From contig JAOTON010001355.1 in NCBI GenBank assembly GCA_034440635.1, forward strand, positions 372,001-436,000: DNA of 64,000 nucleotides, given 5' to 3'. The notes under the pieces were generated by a model. It saw only the letters and a program-made list of their open reading frames with translations. It made no database searches and was not told the DNA's origin. Below, piece by piece: positions 47,601 through 57,370 of this stretch (its first letter is position 1; the number at the start of each line of letters is the position of its first letter). A program made the translations under genes and the position numbers. Source of the stretch: Lepas anatifera (lineage: Eukaryota; Arthropoda; Thecostraca; Lepadidae).

Positions 47601-50600
47601 CGCAGCACCGCGCTTGAGGGCTCTACCTCTCACCGCATCATTTTCCCACCATCCCTGAAATTTTTTACCACGGGTCACCCAAGGTCAGGTCACCAGACGA
47701 GGTCAACCAAGGTCACCTCACTTCAACTTTAGAGCTCTGTAAGAGCTACATTTCGAAGTCGATCGATTTGAAACTTCTTACACTTTATGGCCCTCTCAGG
47801 GTCTACAATGTGTATATCCGGGATTTTTCGATTTCGTGCCCTGAGGTCCGGTCACGAGGTGACCTCTCCCATTGAAAAAGCATAGGGAAAAGCTGTCTTA
47901 TGATCTTAAAGTCACAAATGCGATTGAAAATGCTCAACTTGATCAGAAAAGCGTTTTTGGACACCCTTTCACGGATTCCAGGGGCCATATTTGCCCTTTG
48001 ACCTCTTCAAGGTCATCCATGGTCACCAGGGGTCAAAAACAGTATTTTGACAATAACTTTTGACCTAATTAAGCTGGAGCGCAGAAATAAACACCATCGT
48101 GTTTGTCTCGTCACTGGCTTTCATTTTATATACGGCAAGGTTACTTTCTGACCTTTCGTGACCTCAGGTCATCTTAGGTCACGAGGTGACCTCTGGAGGT
48201 CAAACCACTGGCGGGAGGTCTTTACGTTTCACATAGCGGAAAAGGGACTGACAATTTCCTATCAAATGTATTTAACCAGACCTCAATAGCTCTAATGGCA
48301 TAACAGTTATGGCCAGTTTACTTAAGCATTGCATATTTGAGTGAAAATAGCCGATCTTGACCTAATTTGACCTCTGGAGGTCAAACCATTGACCTGAGCA
48401 CTAAAATATGCAAAGTAATTTCTTACTGAATTCACGCGAGCTTTCTATTGCACTTGGCAGATTTGCGCTAACGCCCATATTTTCGGAGTTAGAGGGGCCA
48501 TCGATGGCCCCCGGTGGGGCGAAGGCGGCGCTGGACCCCCGGTGGGGCGCGGGTAAGTCTGTTCCAAATGTCCTTGTCCTAATTCCGATCAAAACGTCAT
48601 TATACGCAAGGGTTATCGGAGATACTCTATGCAGAAAACGGTAAAAAAAACGAAACACAAAGAAGCCTTGGATAAAAAATGAGCATTACCGAGTTCTTCA
48701 TAGATGGGAGAATGCTAAACCGCCAAGCAGTTTAGTTTAAAGCTTGCTGTAGCTACACATACCTATTCACAGAAAATCCCGCATGCTCAGAGCCAACAAG
48801 GAAAACAGCATGCGCATAATAATATGTAAGCACGATACCGCATGCACACTGTAAAAGAAGTGTACACAAGCTGCAAGACCCATTCACCATTTAAAGACGT
48901 TGGCCCGCTCCAACGATGGGAGCTCGCTCTCCGGTAGCCGAAGCAAGTGCCCGTAGTTAAAGTTCAGGCTTCAACCGTGCACAGGACCGAGGCCCAACGT
49001 TCAAGAGTAAGACCACTAATGAGGCCGAGCAGACAGCACTGCTTCAGTGACGTTCCGTCTCTTCCCACCCCCTCCGTAAAAGGAGGGCCGAAATCACATT
49101 TCTGCGGAAGACTGTCTGAACGCCCGCAAGTACGGAAGCTGCCAGTACGTGGTGAATCTGCCACGTTACGTCAGTCCCAGTGCGCCGGCGCAGCCGGCAC
49201 TTACCTGCAGCGCGTCCCAGACGTGCCACAGAGAGCAGTCGCGGCGGGGAACTACCCGCTGTTCGCCACAGGCCAGTCGCTGCACCAGCCGGCGTTCAGC
49301 CTCCTCCTGATCCACCACACCCCGCCTCCGCCGGCTCCGGAGGCGGGTCCCTGCCGTACACAACGGCCGGGGGGTCATTACACACCGGCCAGGGGTCCGT
49401 ACACAACGGCCAGGGGTCATTACACACCGACCAGGGGTCCGTTCACACCGGCCAGGGGTCATTACACACCGACCAGGGGTCCGTTCACACCGGCCAGGGG
49501 TCATTACACACCGACCAGGGGTCCGTTCACACCGGCCAGGGGTCATTACACACCGACCAGGGGTCAGCACGCACAAACCAGCTAGGGCTTAGCGTACATC
49601 AGTCAGAGGTCTGACCGGTGTACGCCGTACATCAGCTAGCACCCAATACAAAGGCTCTGGAAAAATTTGATTTGCACACATCAATCACAGATCAGAGCGC
49701 ACCAACCACGGATCATACCAAACGCAGTCACCTGATCCGATAGCGTCGCAAGAGAATCCGGGCAATGCTGGGTGGTAGATGAGTCATGCCAGCGGAGCTT
49801 CACGAGGCATGAATGCAGAAAGTGAAATTAAAGCACATATAAATCGAGCCACGAACAGTCAGTATCGTATTAAAAGGTTTAGGAAATAATATGTAGCTGG
49901 GTCCGCCTTTTCTTGTCTTTAGAGCAGGCTAGAGAGGCATCCACATGAATTCCGACTTACTATTTGAATCACGCTCTATTTCATGCTTTAAATGTGTGCC
50001 ATAAATTCAATCTGCGATCTGATACATCCAGTCCGAATCAGACGAAGAAGTAAAAACAAACACTGGAAGATGTAGCTAAAGAAGCCGCCTGGTTGGCAGC
50101 TCAGCCCTAACTGGCCGGTCCACGGGTCGGATGAGTGGGCGCGAGATCTCACCTGTCGAGCTGACGGAGGACGGCTGGTCCGCGCAGCCGAGGGATTGGG
50201 CGCGCCTGAGCCGATGCCGTGCAGCAGTCGGCCGCCGCGCAGTCGGTAGCCGCTCTTCCGGCTCAGCACCGCCGTCAGCACGTTCTTCAGACATTGCTGC
50301 CGCGGCAGAGGTACGTGACGTCAGACGGGGTGGCTAGGGTGCGACACGGCTGAGTGGCAGAGACACTGACGTCCCAGATGGAGGTGGTATTAAAGATGTT
50401 ACATGATAGTGTGAAACAGTGCTGGTAACAGGGATGCAGACGATCCTCTAAGGATAATAACATGCTAGAATGATTTACAATAGAACGATCTGTGGCCTTT
50501 CGAGTTCTAGTTATCAGCATTTGCTACAGCGTTTGTCAAAACACGTTTTAGAAAATATCCCGACAGATCAGGGGAAAATAATAGTTGGGTAAGGCACGAA

Positions 50601-53600
50601 TTCTTACGCAGTGGGCTTTCAGACAATAATCAATTTTCCGCCGTGTGCCATACTAGAAAATTTACGCAGCGTAAAAAACCCGTGGGATTTTTAGGCATTT
50701 CCGTAAATATCAAGTAAATACACTTTGTTTATAGATGTTTTATTTTCCTTGACAATTCTGTAGTGCTTTCCACAGAACCATTCCCGAATGAAATAACATT
50801 TTCATCAACCCTTCACACTGGTGGAAATTACCCACGATTTCAAAGTAGTCCCATCTTACGTTACATATTTGTGCACACTTTATACCCAAAAGTCTAGGGG
50901 AAACGTAGAGGACTTCGACTGGTTCGGCCTGAATGTTTTGATGACGACGCCGCCGCTCTGCTCTGTATGCATCTTTACGTTATGTATTCTGGAGTGGTAA
51001 ACTTACGCATATGACCGGAGGTTCCAAATTTTACGCCGCGGTTTCTCGGCGCAAATCAACTTTTATTTTCCCCTGCGACAGATGTTTCTGAAATCGTATA
51101 TACAAATACGCAGAATAGCATGGATGTATACGCTGAAACTGAAAAACCATGTACATGCATTCATAGTAAGACAGGATATGTTTAAGGTCTGGCAGCCACT
51201 AGTTCAAAGAGTAAACCCACTGAAATACGATGTCTGGCTATTTGGCATGATGTATTGTAATGAGGAGCCTGATGTCTATTATATAAACTTGTTGTTACGG
51301 AGTCACGAACGCCGTTCGGGAGCCCGTTTTGCCACTGAAATACAATATATTTCGAAAGGCAACTGCATAAAAAAGCGCAGATAAGTATTTCGAGTGTTCA
51401 AGGAGCCAATACCACACACTTGGGTAAAAGGAAGAGAATTACTACAGGTTGAAGTCTTGCAACACAGCCGATCCCCTGTACATTATACTATTAAAACCGA
51501 ACTGCAGGACCATTGCAGACTCGGGGGTGGAGTAACAACTCCCGACACCTGGCAGCACACATCAACCTTCACCCTCCTCATCCGCACACCGTCACCTCAC
51601 CTGCACCGCCAAAATGACGACATCAACAGCAGTGTCGGCCACGCCGTCCAGGCCGGCCTGCCAGGCGGCCAGGTACATGCGGCCGTGCACCAGCCTGCGG
51701 TCCGGCAGCAGGCGGCGCCGCTCCACCAGCGGGGCGCCCTCCTCCGGCGGCGGCACCCCGGCCGACTCCGGCGGCGGCGTGGCGCGCGCCGGGGACGCCG
51801 CCCAGGCAGATGGCTCCACCGGCTCGTACCGGTGCTGCCCAGCAGGATAGGGGGCGGTGACGCACCGAAACACGGCAGCGCCGGGCGTGTGACAGACTGA
51901 AGATCCCCAGTCGTACACATAGCATACAGAATACATCAACAGCACATTCATAAATTTGCCAAGTGGGACGGAAAACACTGTTGGTCCCCAGGATGATGGG
52001 TTGATGGTCTGTGAGAAGCAAAATTAGCGCGGACAAGACACCACTTGGTCGGGCATCTGCCCCCATGGTCGGAGGAAACTCAAGAATATTGGGTTCGGGG
52101 GCAGGGGTCATCTTTGGGTAAGTTCTTTATGTTCCATGTAGTGCCATATGGTTAATGGTTAAGCTTCGGAACACGAGGGGTGACCACTTGCCCTCAGTTC
52201 CTCTGCCTGTGTCTATAGGACATCGAGTGAAGAAGCGAACAAGTCCTGAGGAGAGAGGAGAGGGAGGGAGACATCGTTTCAGAGTGACTTCAGCATCGCA
52301 GCGGATGAAATCACCAAGGCAGTGTTATCTGGGCTGGTGCCGCAAACATTCTCCTGTCCCGCCTTGAACGGCTGCAGCATCGCTTTTTAATGTGGTTAGC
52401 CGCCAGCACACATAGCCGATGTGCAATGGACTACGTGTCACTCCTAAATCATTTTCGCTGTTCTTCTATTAAAGCGAGGTTTATACAAGCCGACAAAAGG
52501 TTCCTGCGTTCCGTTTTCAACGGCCGCCTGGACTGTAGTGAGCTGATGCCCATGTTCTCCCTCCTGGGACTCCCGGCCGACGCTCACGACACACTGGCTT
52601 GTTTAATGTGCCTCGTGGGCGAGTTAATGCCGTGCAGAATGGGTTCCAGATCAGGCTTCCGAAACTTGTAAATGATTTTCTGCGGCACACACCAGCAGAG
52701 GACTTTTTTCAGCCTACTCATTCTTTTCGATCGAGTGTGTTGCGGTATGCGAACAGCGTTGGCACGTACATGAGATAGTATGCTTACTTGCTATGTGCAC
52801 TGTGTGATTGCGGATTTTTTTTGCTTTTTATTTTATTATTTTAGGATTTTTATGCTTTTAGATGCTTTTATAGTAGTATTTTTCATATGGTGGTCCATCT
52901 TCATATATTTTATTTTACGCCCACGTAGTTATCATTTTTAGCAGCAGCAGCTTCCATGCGGAGGCTGTCGTTGTATTTTATATATACATATACTTTTATA
53001 CATTTTTAGAGTGCCTTTTTAAGCCATGGAGAGACTCTGTAATGCCATGTGTAGGATATGTGTGGGTGGTTGACTGTGGAAGCGTGCGAGTGTGGAGTGT
53101 GATCCCTTACGGAATGTTGAACGATTTTAACCAACGACTGCAACCATAAGTGGGCTCTGGCCTGTGGCTGTTCTTGTCTAATAAACTAAACTAAACATGT
53201 CCTCCCCTTTAAATACGTCACCGGTGACCAGTCACGCTACCAGAAACCGCAGATATTAGCGTAAAACACTTCAAACTGTGTTTAAACGTGTCCTACGGAT
53301 ATTTTTGTCCAAAGGTCAGTGACCTCCGACATCGCTGGCCCTGTCCCCGTCACATTCGGAGGCTACCAGACCGGCCGGCGATTTCGTCTGCTCCTACCAT
53401 GAAGGGGGAAGGCGGCCGCTTCCTGGGCTTGCGTCCAGGTGCTCGGGTCTGACTCTTGATGGCGTTGACTTTGTTTCGGAGGTGGGGTGCGGCGGCGCCG
53501 GCGTCCTCCCCACCCGTGTCCCTGCCGGGCAGAGGACACGCACTAGTCAGCCGGGGCGACTTTCACTCTACGCACTGCTTCAACAAATGCATATCGATTT

Positions 53601-56600
53601 GAGAGACCATCTACACGGGATTAAGTTTCTGGTAGTTTAATGCGTAGATTCCAAATACGTAACCCGTGGAATCCTAGTTTCGCGCCTATTTATGCAAATC
53701 GAAAGTAATTCAGCAAGTGACAACACCAAACACAAGGGCTACATATATGAGCGATGAAACACAGCACATCCCGCACCGTGATGCCCACTCACCCCAGATG
53801 ACACTTGTTGAGGAGAGCCAGCAGGAAGGTGTTGTGCAGCTGAACCTGCCGCGCCGGCAGAAGTCGGCGCGCGCTGGTGTCGAACTCTTCCTTCGAAATC
53901 TGCCAGCGCGGAAGGCACAGGCTGTGATGTCGGCGGGATAGCTGAGTATCTACATGTGTTTATTGGCGTGCAGCGATGCTAACGGCCGCCCAGCTCCTCC
54001 ACACTACATCAGTTGACGCTGCGCGGATACTGATCACGCCCATGTGCTAATGACCGAGGCAATCGGCATATTTTCACACGCGCATTGACGGGGGTCTGAG
54101 CCACCTTCGCATTGACGAGGGGTGGCGGGTACCTGCCCTCCCCCTAAGATCTCGAGAACTACGCTGGGTAGCGAAAAACGCTAAACGGCGTTGGGTAGCC
54201 CATCCGCTTCTCCATCGAAAATATTTGAACCATTTTTTTCAGGTCACATTTAAGGTCACTAGAGGCCAAAACATGCCGTCATTGGGATAATATGTAAATA
54301 AAGGTTTTCGGTCATTTCATCTGAACAAGTAAAGATGGAGCAAAACAAATTGAACTATACGAATCCTCGCAGCAAACCATATCGAATGATATATAATATG
54401 ACCTTGCTAGGTCAAATTAAAGATTTGACATTACCTGAGGTCAGGTCAAGGTCAAATTAAATATAATGCATATCATTAGAACCGCAGGGACGAACCTAAT
54501 GCAGCTAAAATAAACGCTCTATCACCATCTGTTACTAAGTTATTCAGTTAAAACCATTTTTCCCATGCATATCCAACGGAGAGGTCATGGCTCGTACCTG
54601 ACCTTAGGTCATCGATATCAAAAATACCGGAACAAATTTTAGAGAACTCGGTGGGCCCATTATGTGATATGAGTTTCAATCGGATAAGTTCATACTGTTC
54701 CGATTTATGCTATCTTAAACTTTTTTGAGGTCAGGTCACTTGACCTGTACTGGTGACCTGACCTGAGATGACCTGACCTTAAAACTTCGACTAAATTTGT
54801 AAAATGACGAGAGCAAAGGTATGCCAGGTACGGCGGCCTACGATCCGCCGATTTTATGATGTCTCCGAAGAACCCGAGGGGGGCGGGTACCCAACCCCCG
54901 TCAATGCCTGTGTTAAATGTAAAGTTCATTCCAACAGTTCAACATTTGCACGTGATGAGCTTATCAAAGGCTCGCTCTGGCACCTGGAACCACTGAACTC
55001 GGTCAGAATTCATGGCCTGTTTATGATACATTCCTGGCCTGTGTTTATTATAATTTCCTGTACACACCGATCACGTCGAGCTGGATAGTCCAATGGGATT
55101 CTATCCATTCTAAATGTACATTTATCAACGAAGCTATGATCGTAACGTGTAAGGATAGTAAAATTATTTAATAATTTCAACTATTTACATGATGATTCAA
55201 TTTTGTAGGTACAGAAGTGCATTTAGGACACCAGCATAGCAATAAAAGAATAATCAATTTACTTTCACGGTAGAAATCATCGAGGCTTAAAAATGCGCTA
55301 CGATATTTCTTTATCATGAAAACAAAAGTTGCTTTTTCTATTTACTTGATCAAGAAAGATACGAAATAACATTACAGGTTAAATTGCTACACATATATTT
55401 GTCCTTTACGATATCTTAAATCAAAATATTATTATGATGTCACAAGCCACGGGCACCGGTTTAGGGGTTGCATACTGGGGAGATAAACCAATTACTGTCA
55501 ACTCCTCTCCCCTAGGGAGATATAAATTGCTGAATTCATAAAAACAAATGAATTGCTAAAACGCAGCAAACGATGCAACACTGATATTTATATCGATACT
55601 TACTCTCACTTTGAACCACAGCTTCAAGTTTTCAAAATACCTGAAGAAAAACAAAATGCATGTTATACATCAATGATACTATACATTGTTGACTTTGCAT
55701 ATCTGTACACCTGCGTTCTGTTGGCGATCTGTCAGGAATAAATATACATAAAAGTTGAAATGTTAAGTTTCAAAACTATGCAAAACTTAACATACGTATG
55801 CACACTCAAACTGATCAGATGCTTCTTTGAATGCCAAATGAGGAAAAATAAAGCCCAATGAGCGTTATCCTTCAGCAAAGCCAGTTCCTGTTTAAGACGT
55901 GACGTACTCCCACAGAGGCATAGCAGCAAACACAAATACATTTAAAATTTTCCGTCCCAAGTTTTGGGTTAGGTTCTTGCACAGGGAAGAAGAAAAGAAG
56001 ATGAGAAGAAAAGAAGAGGAGAAGATTAAAAGAGTGGAAGAAACGAGGAGCAGAAAAAAACGGGTCTGGCGGACCGTGACGCCCGTCACGCCTCTTGCAG
56101 GGACTAGAGCTATTTGGCCTTGACGAGGAAGCGGCTTGCGTGCCCCCAGTTCCCTGAGATGGTAACATCCCAGAGGATGAGGGCAGTTAAAGGGAATGTG
56201 GCACCTTCATAACGTGATTTTAACTGAGATAGCCAAGTTGTAAAGCAAGTCGGAAACCCGGTACTCCATATATCATCTGTCTTGGAACTCGATATTTCCG
56301 TAGAAAAAAGTTAAAACCTACCTGACACCTACCCTTCATCTACCCCTCGCCGGGCGGCCATTGTTGTGAGCTGCTGGTGTGACAACATATGCTGACGTCA
56401 CGAGGAGCATCAGCCAATCGAAGCCCTTGAAGCATTTCAAGTATGGCAGTGGTTGCCAGATCATGACACCACCCTCAGGCAGATATTTATTGAGGAGTAT
56501 TTTTAAAAACAAAATATTGAGCTTATTGAACATTTTTCAGAGAAATCATGAGTGGTTTCATTATTTTTCGCTAAAAGTACGCCTAATTACACTAAATTCC

Positions 56601-57370
56601 AGGATAAGACCAATGTGCCACATTCCCTTTAAGGAGGTCGATCTTAGTGAACACTGACTGATCACTTGGCTCTTGAGGTGGGCTGCAGCCCGCAACGACG
56701 GCCTTCTGAAGCTGATAGACCAGAGGAGCCAGAGCAAGCGGAGACACGGGCCGCGCACGGTCCGTCAAGGAACATGGAGAAAGATAGGGCGAAAGAGCAA
56801 GAGGATGGTCCTGCGCAAAAACCGAGGAGCCTGGACATGAGCACTTGCAGACTGACAAGAGCATTCCAACAAGAATAGTAACTGATTAAAAAGGTGAGGA
56901 GCAGCAAAGCAGAGCAAAATAAGAAGAGTTATGGGACGAAGCGGCGTTAACGCAAATAAGCTATGCTAGAAATAATACAGATATGACGTTTCATGGATTA
57001 CTTTTAGCAAAAAGTAGGGCAAAATCACCTCGAACTTCCGTTGGTGATGGTGATTTTGGGGAACGAAAACGCATTACTTCGCCTGTCAAGTCCTCATGCC
57101 TTCACATTTCTCCTCATGACACACAAAAGAATAAAAATACATACGATATTAGAAAACTAATAACATTTAAACAATTAGGCATGCATGATCCTTATTTTAA
57201 CTTCTTAAGACGAATGCGGAGTACGAAAATTTTTTTAAAACATTCGTATGTAGACGTACCTAAGCATTACGCTCGTTTAATACGTTATGCTTCACTCGAA
57301 CTTACTGTTTGGTTCCATCTTCCCCCAAAGCAGTCTCCAGCTCATTTCTTGCCTTGTTCAAGTCATTCAT
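35442..57370 (-). CDS. TADA1: TADA1, transcriptional adaptor 1 of the SAGA complex (gene span, eight coding exons)
   Basis: Nuclear scaffold subunit of the SAGA histone acetyltransferase coactivator. The exons (57306-57370, 55604-55640, 53793-53899, 53398-53521, 51601-51834, 50153-50296, 49205-49306, 35442-35606) have GT-AG borders. They keep one open frame of 978 bases, 325 residues plus stop, close to the vertebrate protein length. The N-terminal SAGA-Tad1 region includes FENLKLWFKV and ISKEEFDTSARRLLP. Residues ~153-210 (LLPDRRLVHGRMYLAAWQAG, then VVILAVQ and TAVLSRKSGYR) match the histone fold that in this family pairs with TAF12. The C-terminus has WDALQ-VHDGVLP and LYHPSAEELEQEQ, both strongly family-like. 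A 13.6-kb last intron is packed with transposons and minisatellites. The only uncertain join is exon 6 to 7. Confidence 0.93.
35607..36060 (-). repeat. 21-bp minisatellite at the last 3' splice site of TADA1
   Basis: About 22 tandem units, the 14-15 nearest the exon almost perfect. Read on the gene strand each contains TTTTGGTGCGTTGYTGCAG followed by GG, so each resembles the 3' splice site next to exon 8. The period is three codons times seven, and the stretch is open in frame with exon 8 (units read GFGALLQ). One 20-bp unit shifts the phase but frames stay open beyond it. Confidence 0.9.
36120..36953. other. TADA1 intron 7, unassigned part
   Basis: CA/GC-containing DNA between two minisatellites. 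A few diverged CTGCARCAAC phrases suggest the 21-bp repeat once extended further. No gene seen. Confidence 0.4.
36954..37745. repeat. 56-bp minisatellite in TADA1 intron 7
   Basis: About 14 tandem copies of a 56-bp unit containing ATGGGGATACGGAACAGCGC and CACAGCAACACGACGA. The central five or six copies are almost identical and the flanking ones are variants. Since 56 is not a multiple of three, reading frames cycle through three peptides, and none is likely to be a protein. Confidence 0.93.
37746..39196. other. TADA1 intron 7, unassigned part
   Basis: AT-rich intronic DNA without a recognisable gene or repeat. Confidence 0.4.
39197..39634. mobile_element. ~450-bp TTAA MITE family (copy 5)
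   Basis: Complete 438-bp copy flanked by TTAA, with ends AGGGAATGTGGCACCTT and AAGGTGCCACACTCCCT. It lies in the last intron of TADA1. Confidence 0.92.
40010..40440. other. Local CpG-rich island inside TADA1 intron 7
   Basis: Markedly GC- and CpG-rich compared with its surroundings. On the minus strand it holds a 25-codon frame starting MTNFSRVIHGTAAAFGVSGV at 40379 with a hydrophobic stretch, and other short frames. It could be an alternative promoter, a short gene or an old insertion. Nothing decisive was seen. Confidence 0.3.
40650..44882. other. TADA1 intron 7, long unassigned stretch
   Basis: No supported gene, element end or tandem array in over 4 kb. Short open frames near 40.9, 41.6, 43.2 and 43.75 kb have no recognisable motifs. 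A GC-rich patch near 43.75-43.9 kb contains a CCAAT motif. Confidence 0.35.
45471..46716. mobile_element. TA-flanked inverted-repeat element nested in copy 2
   Basis: Ends CAGGGTATTTCATAAAGAAT and, complemented from the right, CAGGGTGTTTCAGAAAGAAT, flanked by TA on both sides. The family copy at 54.33 kb shows the unoccupied site (CTTTACTTGTTCAG). The TA target suggests a Tc1/mariner-type mechanism. An 85-codon frame inside has one hydrophobic segment but no transposase features. A 450-bp TTAA MITE is inserted in it. Confidence 0.87.
45969..46424. mobile_element. ~450-bp TTAA MITE family (copy 6)
   Basis: Complete 456-bp copy with TTAA on both sides, inserted in the TA-flanked element. It is the innermost of three nested levels. 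Confidence 0.92.
46966..47204. mobile_element. ~450-bp TTAA MITE family (copy 7, right half lost)
   Basis: Starts at the TTAA shared with the preceding 850-bp element (AGGGAATGTGGCACCTT). It follows the family sequence to about AAGGGCTTTAATTGACTAAA, where similarity stops. The right end is missing. Confidence 0.85.
47529..48556. mobile_element. ~1.03-kb TTAA-type element (copy B, inverted)
   Basis: Begins TTAA-CCCTCGCCCCACTGG and ends CCGGTGGGGCGCGGG-TAA (the right TTAA has decayed). It is the reverse complement of the element at 25.04-26.07 kb along its length, including the AGGTCA clusters. Confidence 0.88.
48557..49204. other. TADA1 intron 7, proximal part
   Basis: Intronic sequence downstream of exon 7 on the gene strand, beginning with donor GTAAGTG. 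No other feature. Confidence 0.5.
49205..49306 (-). CDS. TADA1: TADA1 exon 7
   Basis: Encodes EEAERRLVQRLACGEQ through SLWHVWDALQ, then a strong donor GTAAGTG. The start is uncertain. The first AG below the repeat array (GGCAG, exon start 49350) would give 146 bases and break the phase. An AG at GGATCAG (exon start 49306) keeps the frame and gives 102 bases. A missed small exon between exons 6 and 7 would also solve the problem. Confidence 0.8.
49351..49575 (-). repeat. 42-bp (2 x 21) minisatellite at the 3' end of TADA1 intron 6
   Basis: Alternating 21-bp half-units, in plus-strand terms GGTCATTACACACCGACCAG and GGTCCGTTCACACCGGCCAG. It contains no AG dinucleotide on the gene strand and stays open in frame with exon 7 (units read TPGRCVM and TPGRCER). 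Confidence 0.92.
49576..50152. other. TADA1 intron 6, unassigned part
   Basis: No further exon could be identified here, although the phase problem at exon 7 makes this the place to look for a small one. Confidence 0.45.
50153..50296 (-). CDS. TADA1: TADA1 exon 6
   Basis: Forty-eight codons from acceptor GCGGCAG to donor GTGAGATC. Encodes QCLKNVLTAVLSRKSGYRLR, the end of the histone fold, then a low-complexity linker ending PPSARQ. Confidence 0.92.
50297..51600. other. TADA1 intron 5
   Basis: Intronic DNA without another recognised feature. A 100-codon plus-strand frame at 51.1-51.4 kb has no motif. Confidence 0.5.
51601..51834 (-). CDS. TADA1: TADA1 exon 5
   Basis: Seventy-eight codons, acceptor CTGCTGGGCAG, donor GTGAGGTG. 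Starts HRYEPVEPSAWA, passes a Pro/Glu-rich linker, and carries most of the histone fold (LLPDRRLVHGRMYLAAWQAG to VVILAVQ). Confidence 0.94.
51835..52309. other. TADA1 intron 4, proximal part
   Basis: Intronic DNA between exon 5 and the LINE fragment. Nothing else recognised. Confidence 0.45.
52310..53196 (+). mobile_element. 5'-truncated LINE 3' end in TADA1 intron 4
   Basis: Inserted antisense to TADA1. The plus strand encodes the C-terminus of a non-LTR retrotransposon polymerase: AANILLSRLERLQHRFLMWL, then RFLRSVFNGRLDCSELM, with a stop at 52669-52671. A 3' UTR follows, ending in a short tandem tail (TAATAAACTAAACTAAAC). That kind of tail and C-terminal region is usual for Jockey/CR1-type LINEs. 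The exact 5' border and target duplication were not resolved. Confidence 0.72.
53398..53521 (-). CDS. TADA1: TADA1 exon 4
   Basis: 124 bases, acceptor CTGCCCGGCAG, donor GTAGGAGC. Encodes a Gly/Ala stretch and then a basic segment (TRAPGRKPRKRPPSPFM), comparable to the basic linker after the Tad1 domain in vertebrate TADA1 and possibly a nuclear localisation signal. Confidence 0.87.
53793..53899 (-). CDS. TADA1: TADA1 exon 3
   Basis: 107 bases, acceptor CGCTGGCAG, donor GTGAGTGG. Encodes ISKEEFDTSARRLLP and LHNTFLLALLNKCHL, the hallmark of the SAGA-Tad1 domain. Confidence 0.95.
54071..54916. mobile_element. ~850-bp TTAA-type AGGTCA-rich element (copy 3)
   Basis: Uninterrupted 846-bp copy with ends CACGCGCATTGACGGGGG and CCCCCGTCAATGCCTGTG-TTAA; the left TTAA has decayed to TTTT. 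It lies in TADA1 intron 2 and shows the empty site of the TA-flanked insertion found in copy 2. Confidence 0.87.
54917..55603. other. TADA1 intron 2, unassigned part
   Basis: AT-rich intronic DNA with no recognised element. Confidence 0.5.
55604..55640 (-). CDS. TADA1: TADA1 exon 2 (37-base microexon)
   Basis: Acceptor TTTTTCTTCAG, strong donor GTAAGTATC. Encodes YFENLKLWFKVR, matching the conserved Trp-rich start of the Tad1 domain. Its first base completes a Gln codon begun in exon 1. Confidence 0.93.
55641..56186. other. TADA1 intron 1, unassigned part
   Basis: Intronic DNA containing a purine-rich GAAGAAAAGAAGATGAG-type tract near 55.99 kb. No gene seen. Confidence 0.45.
56187..56632. 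mobile_element. ~450-bp TTAA MITE family (copy 8)
   Basis: Complete 446-bp copy flanked by TTAA, inside TADA1 intron 1. Confidence 0.92.
56633..57305. other. TADA1 intron 1, distal part
   Basis: Intronic DNA. A 216-codon plus-strand frame begins here and runs antisense over exon 1; I do not consider it a gene. Confidence 0.45.
57306..57370 (-). CDS. TADA1: TADA1 exon 1 (first coding exon)
   Basis: ATG begins MNDLNKARNELETALGEDGT and leads to donor GTAAGTTCG, matching the family's N-terminal helix. A short overlapping upstream frame (ATGGGTGTC) ends across the start codon. A CTGCCCTCAG acceptor about 36 bases upstream of the ATG suggests a 5' UTR intron, so the true promoter may be further upstream. 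Confidence 0.9.

Noticed and set aside
48947..49614. Plus-strand frames of 212 and 144 codons
   Set aside because: Antisense of TADA1 exon 7 and the adjacent 42-bp minisatellite.
51592..52111. Overlapping frames on both strands around 51.6-52.1 kb
   Set aside because: Only the minus-strand frame bounded by splice sites (TADA1 exon 5) is real; the others are its shadows in GC-rich DNA.
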